Origin: MPNP01 sp026709725
GTDB taxonomy: Bacteria > Pseudomonadota > Alphaproteobacteria > Rhodobacterales > Rhodobacteraceae
Direction: 5' to 3'
NCBI GenBank assembly: GCA_965200805.1
Contig: OZ241384.1
Span: forward strand, 2,294,001 to 2,358,000
Length of the DNA stretch: 64,000 nt
Shown one piece after another: positions 35,368 through 43,380 of this stretch. The notes beneath the pieces are model-generated. The model saw only the letters and a list, made by a program, of their open reading frames with translations, was not told the DNA's origin and searched no databases. Positions within the stretch are counted from its first letter, which is position 1. The number at the start of each line of letters is the position of its first letter. The position numbers and the translations under genes are program-made.

Positions 35368-38300
35368 GGGAGTGATTCTCCCATGGCTGACTTTTACTGG
35401 CATATCCCGACGCACCCTGGCTCCTGGCCCGATTCGGCCGAATCGGGCCGCCCCGTGCCGGGCGGAGCCTTCTGGCACGGGCCCGGGACCCTATCAATCC
35501 CGCACACTTATGTCCCGATCACTTTCATGCCATGCCGTTCCGCATCATCCAGATCGGCATGCAACAGAGATCAGCGGAGACGGCCGCATGGTTCACCGAT
35601 GCCTGCAAGGCGCCAGGGCGGACCCGCTCCGCCCCGGCGCCTCCGTCCCTACAATGACAGGGGGCTCTGTACAGTCATGGACTGGCGCAGCCCCGGGGGT
35701 GACCCGTGCCTCGCCTCCGCCCCATCCGATGACGGAGACCCCGGGGGGATCCCGCCCCGCCTGGCCGACGCCCCGGATGTGCGCCTGCCCGGCCCCGCCG
35801 TCCCCCTCACCTGCCGCCTGTCGGCGCCGGGGGCAGGGTCCCTGAGGCCGGTCACGGACGGCCGGGGCCGCCCGACCCTGCATGACGGCCCGGGGATGCA
35901 TGACAGGGACGGGCTTCGCCGCCGCCGGCATCCGGCCCGGCCCCCGGGACCGCCCCGTCCCCACTGTCATGATGGGGCTCCGCCCGGTCATGGACGGCCG
36001 GGGCCGCCGCCGGCATCCGGCCCGGCCCCCGGGGGATGTCCATGAACCCATGGGGGCGCCATCGGCCGGGTCGTCACCGACCACCCCCGTCCTCATCCCC
36101 GTCCCGTCACCCCCGGGCTCCGCCCGCCCGGGGTGCGGGCGCCATTCAGCGATCAGGGTGCGCAGAACGGCCCCGGCCGTGCTGCGCGAAGCCGCCCCAC
36201 GCATCGCCGGCCCGTCGCATTGACGTCATCCCCCGCCCTCCATCATCAGGATGGGGGCCGTCCGCTCGGGCCGGACGCCGGTCCGCGCCCGGACCCTTCG
36301 GGGCCGGGGCGCCGGGCCCGTTGCCCTGATGTCACTGATGGGGGGTCCATGACGGGAGGGGGCCGGATGCGCCGCCCGGAGCGGACCCGACCATGACGGA
36401 GGGGGCCCGGGCCCCTTGCGGAGGGATGGCGGGAGACGCGCCGCCGGGCGCCCCAATGGATCCCATCCGGGGATCCCATCCGGGCGCCCATGGCGGGTGA
36501 CGGCCGGGCGGGGGTGACCCGATGGCTGACGAAGGGATGGGATTCATGGACATCCGGGGTCGACGGACATGATGGGGCGGAACGCGCGTCCGGCCCGCGC
36601 CGCTCCCGCTCATCCCCGGCCCCCTCCATGATCCCGATGACAGGGGCCCCGTCATGATGACCCCCGGGGGCCGGGGGCGGCGGCGCATCATGTCCGTCAT
36701 GATCATTGGGGCCCATCATGATCATTGGGGCCCGTCATGATCATTCCCATGATCATTGCAGGAGGGGCGGAGCGGACGGCCGCCCATCGGGCCGGATGAT
36801 GCCATTGCCCCCGTCGGGAGGGGGCTGCCGCCGGATGACGGCGTGACAAGGGCGCCCCTCCCCATCGGGGATCGGGGTCTCCTGGCCCCCATCCCCTGAA
36901 TCACGGGAACGGGGGATCACCGTCGATGCCGCCCTGCGTCCCCCGGGGATGCGGCCTCTCAGGCCGCGGAATGCGATGGGCCTCTTCATGGCCGGGACCG
37001 ATGACGGTTCGGGCGACGTCCGGGGGCCCGTCCCTTTCACAGGGGAGGGGCCCTGCATCAGACAGGGGCCCTGCATCAGACAGGGGGACGTCCGGCAGCC
37101 CAGCCCTGTCACCTGAGGGCCCGTCACCTGAGGGGCCCGTGCGTGTCCCCCAACCCGTCACCCCCATCCCCTCCCGCCTTGGCCCCTCCATGATCCTGAT
37201 GGCATGATCCCCATCCCCTCCCGCCTTGGCCATGACCCCCTGGCCGCGTGATCACCGCCCGGACCGCGCGGGCGACGTCCGGCGGGCCAACCCCGTCACC
37301 TGAGGGGCCCGTCACCTGAGGGGCGCATGCCGACAGGTCCGGGCCGGCGCCCGGGTCCGGGCCCCATCCCTCCATGAAGAGAGGGGGCGTCATGAAGACC
37401 CGGCCATCATTGAGGACGTGGGTCCGGCGCCGGGTCGCCCTGCCCGACGGGTGTCTGTGGATGGGGGCCTGTCATGCAGAGGGGGGGCGGTGCCGCCCCC
37501 TCCGTGCGCCTGTCCTCCGGTCCGAACCCGTGGGCACCCGCACCATCACGCCCCATGGTCACGGAGGAGGGGTCATGGAGAGGGGCCGCCCCGGGCGGCC
37601 CGACCGGACGCCCCTTCCATCCGAAGAGACGGGGAGCGGGCCGCCAGGCGCACCGCGCGCCGCCGGCCCGCGACCCTGCCGCCCCCGGGGACGTCAGTGC
37701 CGATCCCCCGCCCCCTGTGATGATGCCATCCCTCCATGACGGAGGGGCCATGCGCGCCCCCTGCATGTGAAGACGGACGGGGGCCCGCGCGGAGAGCCCG
37801 CCCGCCGGTGTCCGCCGCAGGGCGGGCGGTCAGGGCGGGCCCTGCACCGGATGGGGCTGATCGGTGGGGGAGACGGAGCACGGGCCCTGCCGATCCGGGC
37901 TGTGCGACCCCCGTCCTGCACCGGTGCGCGCGGCGCCGGCGCCCCTCCGCATCGATGGCGCCCCTCCCGGGATGAGAGGAAGGGGGCGCGCCCGCCATGC
38001 CCCGGATCGGATCCCCCTGGCGGGGCGCCCGCCCGACATCGGAACAGAGGGAGGGGGACCGCCATCCGGGCCCGGCCGATGACCTCGGGATGGGCGTCGC
38101 CGGGGGCGCCGTCACCGCCCGTCATCATCCCCATCATGATCATTGAGGGGGGGGGGGTTCACGGTCCGCACGGGGGCCCTGCGGGCGTCCATCCCTTGAG
38201 GCGTCAGCCCCTGCCCGGGACGGAGACGCCGTGGCAGGGCGTTCGGACCCTCGGGGGCGTGCGCCGGCGATCAGGACAGGGGAGAGGATCGGGATGCAGG

Positions 38301-38507
38301 GGGATGATGCGGGGTTGGGTGTGTTGCGTTGATAGGGCGGGAGGCGGCATGGATCGGTGCTGCCGCGAAACATTCGGGAAACGGGACTGATGCATCGCTG
38401 AATCGCTGATCGGGGCCCGGTGTGATGCTGGCCCGGTGCGATTTTGGCGGATCACCTGTTATCAGGGACATGCAGATTTCCGAGTCAGCCATACGGGGAT
38501 CACACCC
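35368..38507 (-). repeat. Expanded copy of the dispersed repeat (3140 bp) enclosing a GC-rich core
   Basis: Positions 35368-35495 are the reverse complement of a family right half, starting GGGAGTGATTCTCC then CATGGCTGAC and containing a perfect 24-bp palindrome built on CCGATTCGGCCGAATCGG near 35420. Positions 38335-38507 are the reverse complement of a left half, with GGCGGCATGGATCGGTGC, CGAAACATTCGGGAAACG and ATGCAGATTTCCGAGTCAGCC before the terminal ATACGGGGATCACACCC. The junctions fall where complete copies have their GC-rich middle. About 2.8 kb of unrelated-looking DNA lies between, so it reads as one element with an enlarged interior. Confidence 0.7.
35600..38160. other. GC-rich, low-complexity, internally repetitive block without recognised genes
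   Basis: Sampled 60-base stretches gave 82% GC (36001-36060) and 72% (37381-37440). Many long open frames exist on all six frames, an effect of scarce A/T; none shows a domain, hydrophobic pattern or stable start. Short direct repeats are obvious: ATGATCATTGGGGCCC twice in 36700-36736; CCTGCATCAGACAGGGG twice in 37054-37087; GTCACCTGAGGGGCCC around 37110-37135 and 37290-37322; ATCCCCTCCCGCCTTGGCC twice in 37166-37231. A and T occur mainly in CATGA, GATGG and CATC words. Function is unknown. Confidence 0.75.
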
Positions 38508-39081
38508 TGCCCCTGAAACGACGGATCGGTGAAATATTGTGTGCAGTCTCTGACATGATCAATTCCCGGCACAGGTTCACCCGTTTGTCATCATTCCGGG
38601 GGCTGCGCGCTAACGTGAGACTTCATGACACGGAGACGGCGACGCAGAGCGACATTCATGGGTTGCGCGGCTGAGGCGGACTGATCGAATTTGCAAACAC
38701 TGGTATGTCCGCCGGATCACCCGCTCACATTTTCCCGATACCTGACTGAATACTCAAGAACCAATGATACCGGGACCCTCCCAGACCCATCAATCCCACG
38801 CACCTGACCCCATCCCGACCTCATGCCATACCGTTCCCCATTATGCTGATCTCTGTTGCATGCCGAAACGGTATGGCATGAGGTCGGGATGGGGTCAGGT
38901 GCGTGTTGTTGATAGCTGCAAGGCCGGTGCATTGTGCACCGGCGGATGGTTTCACTGTCAGCCGGAATGCAATTATACTGCCGCAAAAGTGATGATTGTT
39001 ATGTACCGGGCCAGCGGAACGGGAGCATGATCCGGTCACGAATCATGCTGAAGGTGTCATGAGAAGCGGAGGGAAAACGGA
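38508..39081. other. Spacer between the expanded repeat and the AsmA-like gene
   Basis: No gene is recognised. The stretch contains the long inverted repeat listed separately at 38797-38905 and, just before 39082, a GGAGGG ribosome-binding site for the downstream gene. Open frames at 38717-38986 and 38764-39030 on opposite strands share a peptide only because of the inverted repeat. Confidence 0.6.
38797..38905. repeat. Perfect 39-bp inverted repeat with 31-nt loop
   Basis: The arm 38797-38835 begins CACGCACCTGACCCCATC and ends CATGCCATACCGTT. The arm 38867-38905 is its exact reverse complement. The match continues outward imperfectly (ATCAA on both sides). Transcribed, it would form a very stable hairpin. 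A degenerate relative lies at about 35497-35590, sharing GGGACCCT, ATCAATCCC, CATGCCATGCCGTTCC and the word GCATGCAACAGAGATCAG, the reverse complement of the 38797 loop. So it is a second dispersed repeat type. Confidence 0.85.
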
Positions 39082-42000
39082 ATGTGGAGACCATTAAGGA
39101 ACACATTCCCGTCCGTCCTGATCGGGGTCGCAGCGTGCGTGTTTCTGGCTGGAATGGCACTGGCATACCTCATTGCCCTGCCGTTGCCGGAATGGGCATC
39201 GGACAGGATTGAGGCGGCAATCAGTGACCACCTTCCTGTCGATGTCATGGCGTCCGAGGGGTTCAGTTTAACCCTGGGTCAAAGCCCTGATACGTTGGCG
39301 GTCGGGGTTGACCGTGTCATCATCCGTGAGCAGAAGACGGCAATGGATGTCACGCTGGAGGAGACGGTGTTGGCGATCCGCATCCTAGATCTCCTCAGGG
39401 GCACGTTTGCCATCGAGTCCATCGCCATCGGACATCTTGACTGGCAGCAGACGACGACTGATCAGTCCGGCAATGGAGCCGGTCAGGTCAGCAACGGGAG
39501 ATGGAATCCTGGTGAAGCCGTCTTGGATGTACGGCCTGCAGTTCGCTGGCTGGACCAGATCAAGGGCAGACTTGACCGTCTCACGATAGAGCGTTTTTCC
39601 AGTGAGTTTTACCTGCCCCATGCGGCGAAAGCACTGGTCCTTGACGGCAGTTTCACCGTCAGCGGTTCATCAGCCGGCTGGCAGGGCGTGTTGCGCGGTG
39701 AGGTGAAGCATGATGCATCCCGAATCGGAGATATTGAGGGAACATTCACAATTGATGGTACTGATCGCCATCCCGAGATTGTGGTCATGATGATGTCCGA
39801 TACAGCCGCGCTTGCTCCATTCCTCAATCGACCGGCTGTGATTCCCGATGTGCAATTCAGCACCAGGCTTTCGCCGGTCTGGGATCACAATTCACGGTTG
39901 ACGGGGATCGCCTTTGTCTTTGAAGGGGCCGGAGACTCATGGGCACCCGCCGGGTCTTCAGGCAATGGACTGTCCAGATCCGGCTCTGTGAATTCCGGCT
40001 CTTCGGCGGATGCATCACTTGTTCTGGAAGGCGTTTATCAATGGCAGAGCGGTGTCATTGAACTTGAGAATCTGTCTCTGGTTGTGCCCGAGGCAGAACT
40101 CGCCGGGAGCGGGACAATGCTCATTGATTTTTCCGATTCCGGTGTTTTGCAGGGCCTCAGCGGGAGTGCGCATATTGAAACTGTGCAGTTGCGAACGGAC
40201 CGGTTTCATCATGAATTGCTTCAGCCTGTCGAAGGGAGCCTGACATTTGCCCTTGATGCCGGTGCGAAGCGGAATCATTTCATGGAATTTGAATTTGCCA
40301 GTGCGGCAACCGGAGGGCGGGTCACGTATGAGGCCAACGGGGATCAGGCGGACGAGGTGAGTGTTCATGTCGATGCGCTGATGGTCGAGAAGATGATCGC
40401 CCTCTGGCCCGAGGGCGTCTTCGACAATACGCGGCGCTGGCTGGCCACTGCGATAATCGGTGGGCGCGTTTCGGACTTTAACGGACTTTTCAAAATTCCT
40501 CAGGCCGGGCCGATGGCAAGCCAGATGAGTTTTCAGTTCCGTGATCTTGACTTCACCCCAATTCGGGGACACCTGCCGGTGATGGCAAGCAGTGGTCATA
40601 TAGAGATGACCGAGGAAGAGATGCAGATTGTCTTTGTGGAAGGCTCTGTCGATGTTCCGGATAAAGGCCTGATCGACCTCGGCGGGTCGTCTATGCATAT
40701 TCCCAAAATTCAGGACGCGAGCCACCCATCTTCAATCCAGCTCAATTTCAGCGGAGACCTGGGTGCCGTGCTGGAGGTGATCAACCGGGAGCCGCTTGCC
40801 TTCATGGCCAAGGTCAATCTTTCGCCGGATATTGCGACGGGGCAGACGGAGGGGGTCATTGTCATTGAGATGCCCCTGCTTGCACAGGTCGAGGCCGATG
40901 AAATCAAGATCAAGCTGAATGCCATCATCAAGGATCTTGTGGCCTATGGATTATGGCCCGGTCAGGCGATTCGGGCGAATGTGGCTTCGGTCACCGCCGA
41001 TGAGCAGCAGATCGAGGTCCTGGGTGAGGCCTTCGTCGGTGAATTGCTCGTCAATGCCGGCTGGGACCTCGTCTATGATGGATCCAGACAATCCGTGTCA
41101 GGAACCGTTCGCCTTGATGAGAAACTTTTTGACCAGGTGAACGCAGCAGGCATCGGGTCTTATGTATCCGGTCATGAAGAGGCGACATTCCGCATTGATC
41201 TCAACGCACCCGGAGGCATCCCGTATCAGTTAACATCCCCATTGACGGCCATGAACATAGCGATCCCGGAGATCGGCTGGCGCAAACCGGCCGGTCTGCC
41301 AGTCGACTTTCTGGTTCAGGGACGGATCGGGTCTCCGGTGACAGTGGATCAAATTCGTCTGGTATCGCCGGATTTTGAATTTGATGGGGCCATGCGAATG
41401 GGATCAGAGAGCGGTCGTGTTGAGGAAATCAATCTCCGGCGCGTCCGCTTGGGTGATGCTTATGAGGGCCCCGCCGACCTGACACTGGGTGCCGACGGCT
41501 CCCTGAGTCAGATTTCCATGCCCGGGACGCTGACAATTGCGGATTTGGACATGGATTTCTCCCGCCCGGATTCGGGTCCGGGGCACCCTCTTGATGTCTC
41601 AATTGGTGCGATTGCCATGGCTGATACGGTGAGTATTACAGGTGTGAATGGACGTTTCGGTGGTCATGAGACATATGATGCACGTCTGGTTGCCAGTCTT
41701 AACGGAACTGTTCCCATTCAGATCGGGATCACGCAACAGGACAACCGTTCACGACTGGTCATCAATGCGAATGATGCCGGGGGTGTTGCCAGGGAGCTGG
41801 GCTTGACAGGGAATCTCGCCGGTGGTCGACTGAAGATGGATGTCGTGTATCAGGCCGGTCAGGATGCCTACACCGGCAATATCCAGATCAATGACATGAC
41901 CGCCCGCAAGATGCCCCTGATCCTGGAGCTTCTGAGCGTCATTGCAGTGACGGGGCTGGTCGACCAGCTGAGCTCGGGCGGGATTTCGTTCAGCGAGGTC

Positions 42001-42333
42001 AGGGGACAGTTCACCCTCACACCGGAATTGCTCACGATCAAAGATGGTTCTGCCAATTCGTCATCAATCGGGTTCACAGCGAGGGGAACCTACGATCTCA
42101 CGGACCGGACCATGGATATTAGGGGGTCAATGACGCCGAATGTCTATGTTGACTTCGTTCTCAACACCATCATTCCCATCGGGCGTCTGGTCGGTCAGCG
42201 TGAGGGGGAGCAACTTGGTACCATTCGGTATTCGATCAGTGGTCCGGCTGAATCCCCCACGATTGAAAGCAATGCCCTGACAATCCTGTCCCCGATCGGT
42301 TCGGGCGATTTTGACGCCAATGACAACAACTGA
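39082..42333 (+). CDS. AsmA-like / YhdP-type (DUF3971) envelope protein
   Basis: The 1083-residue protein starts MWRPLRNTFPSVLIGVAACVFLAGMALAYLIAL, an N-terminal membrane anchor. A long, beta-rich periplasmic body of repeated amphipathic strands follows. The last 180 residues (MPLILELLSVIAVTGLVDQLSSGGISFSEVRGQFTLTPELLTIKDGSA to LGTIRYSISGPAESP) form the AsmA C-terminal domain, including VLNTIIPIGRLVG. YhdP/TamB/AsmA-type proteins are bridge-like and move phospholipids towards the outer membrane. GGAGGG lies 9 bp before the ATG. queA follows after 3 bp, so the two are likely one operon. Confidence 0.86.
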   Translation: MWRPLRNTFPSVLIGVAACVFLAGMALAYLIALPLPEWASDRIEAAISDHLPVDVMASEGFSLTLGQSPDTLAVGVDRVIIREQKTAMDVTLEETVLAIRILDLLRGTFAIESIAIGHLDWQQTTTDQSGNGAGQVSNGRWNPGEAVLDVRPAVRWLDQIKGRLDRLTIERFSSEFYLPHAAKALVLDGSFTVSGSSAGWQGVLRGEVKHDASRIGDIEGTFTIDGTDRHPEIVVMMMSDTAALAPFLNRPAVIPDVQFSTRLSPVWDHNSRLTGIAFVFEGAGDSWAPAGSSGNGLSRSGSVNSGSSADASLVLEGVYQWQSGVIELENLSLVVPEAELAGSGTMLIDFSDSGVLQGLSGSAHIETVQLRTDRFHHELLQPVEGSLTFALDAGAKRNHFMEFEFASAATGGRVTYEANGDQADEVSVHVDALMVEKMIALWPEGVFDNTRRWLATAIIGGRVSDFNGLFKIPQAGPMASQMSFQFRDLDFTPIRGHLPVMASSGHIEMTEEEMQIVFVEGSVDVPDKGLIDLGGSSMHIPKIQDASHPSSIQLNFSGDLGAVLEVINREPLAFMAKVNLSPDIATGQTEGVIVIEMPLLAQVEADEIKIKLNAIIKDLVAYGLWPGQAIRANVASVTADEQQIEVLGEAFVGELLVNAGWDLVYDGSRQSVSGTVRLDEKLFDQVNAAGIGSYVSGHEEATFRIDLNAPGGIPYQLTSPLTAMNIAIPEIGWRKPAGLPVDFLVQGRIGSPVTVDQIRLVSPDFEFDGAMRMGSESGRVEEINLRRVRLGDAYEGPADLTLGADGSLSQISMPGTLTIADLDMDFSRPDSGPGHPLDVSIGAIAMADTVSITGVNGRFGGHETYDARLVASLNGTVPIQIGITQQDNRSRLVINANDAGGVARELGLTGNLAGGRLKMDVVYQAGQDAYTGNIQINDMTARKMPLILELLSVIAVTGLVDQLSSGGISFSEVRGQFTLTPELLTIKDGSANSSSIGFTARGTYDLTDRTMDIRGSMTPNVYVDFVLNTIIPIGRLVGQREGEQLGTIRYSISGPAESPTIESNALTILSPIGSGDFDANDNN

Positions 42334-42336
42334 GCC

Positions 42337-43380
42337 ATGCAGCTTGATGAATTCGATTTTACGCTGCCTGAAGACCGGATTGCCATGCGTCCGGCACGAC
42401 CGCGCAGCGCATCACGCATGCTCGTCTGGCAGGGCGGAGACCTCATTGACCGAACTGTACGGGACCTGCCAGCACTCCTCACTCCTCGCGACCGACTGAT
42501 CATCAATACCACGAAAGTCATACCGGCACGTTTGCGCGGTGTCAGAATCCGTCCGGAGTCCCGGGGTTCAGGTGCCGCAATTCTGGTCAATCTTGATCGG
42601 CGTCTCACCGCCGACACTTGGATTGCCCTGGCCAGACCGCTGAAGCGTCTGCGCGTCGGGGACATCATCCGTTTTGATGGGCAGTTGTCTGCCAGAGTCT
42701 GTGGGGTTGAAAGCGGAGCATGCCGCCTGCAGTTTTCCCGGAAGAGCGATGCGCTTGATGCTGCATTGGCAGCGATTGGCGAGGTTCCGCTGCCGCCGTA
42801 TATCAGCAACCGGCGGGCTGCTGATTCGGCAGATCAGACAGACTACCAGTCGATGTTTGCCCGCCATCCCGGTGCGGTGGCGGCCCCAACGGCTTCACTG
42901 CATTTCGATGAAACTCTCGTGGCAGCCCTCAGGAGGCGTGCGGTTGCCATCTCGACAATCACCCTGCATATCGCTTCCGGGACTTTCCAGCCGGTGACTG
43001 CGCGCGAGATTGAATCCCACAGGATCCATCGTGAGCACTGTATCGTCGAGCCCGAAGCGGCAGCCGCAATCAATGCCACACGGAAATCGGGCGGCCGGAT
43101 CATCCCGGTTGGAACCGCTTCGCTGCGGGCGGTGGAATGTGCATCGAAAGATGGTGAAGTCAGGCCGTGGAGCGGTTCGACCGACCTCTATATCCGACCG
43201 GGATACCGGTTTCAGATCGCTGATGGTCTCCTGACGAATTTCCACATGCCGCAGACTTCACTGGTCATTCTGGTGGCTGCAATGATCGGAATCAGGCCTT
43301 TCCGGTCGATGTATCGCCATGCCATCGATCAGGGATACCGATTTCTTTCCTACGGTGATTGCAACCTGCTGTTGCCCTGA
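42337..43380 (+). CDS. queA: S-adenosylmethionine:tRNA ribosyltransferase-isomerase
   Basis: The 347-residue protein matches QueA across its length: MQLDEFDFTLPEDRIAMRPARPR at the start, INTTKVIPARLRG near 52-64, VPLPPYI near 150, YQSMFARHPGAVAAPTASLHFDE near 169-191, HIASGTFQPVTAREIESHRIHREHCIVE, VGTASLRAVE, and NFHMPQTSLVILVAAMIG near the end. It transfers the ribosyl part of SAM to preQ1 in tRNA to make epoxyqueuosine. Its final 31 bp overlap the 3' end of the convergent formate dehydrogenase gene. Confidence 0.95.
   Translation: MQLDEFDFTLPEDRIAMRPARPRSASRMLVWQGGDLIDRTVRDLPALLTPRDRLIINTTKVIPARLRGVRIRPESRGSGAAILVNLDRRLTADTWIALARPLKRLRVGDIIRFDGQLSARVCGVESGACRLQFSRKSDALDAALAAIGEVPLPPYISNRRAADSADQTDYQSMFARHPGAVAAPTASLHFDETLVAALRRRAVAISTITLHIASGTFQPVTAREIESHRIHREHCIVEPEAAAAINATRKSGGRIIPVGTASLRAVECASKDGEVRPWSGSTDLYIRPGYRFQIADGLLTNFHMPQTSLVILVAAMIGIRPFRSMYRHAIDQGYRFLSYGDCNLLLP

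Noticed and set aside
36690..37330. Possible CRISPR array from the spaced short repeats in the GC-rich block
   Set aside because: Repeats are only two copies each, differ between places, and lack regular spacers; no cas gene is present.
35882..38390. Many long open reading frames (100-200 codons) on all frames in the GC-rich block
   Set aside because: They overlap each other on both strands, are made of Pro/Arg/Gly/Ala-rich sequence from low-complexity DNA, and show no domain or consistent ribosome-binding site.
38717..39030. Two opposite-strand frames sharing the peptide HAPDPIPTSCHTV
   Set aside because: The shared peptide comes from the 39-bp inverted repeat being read from both sides; there is no other coding evidence.
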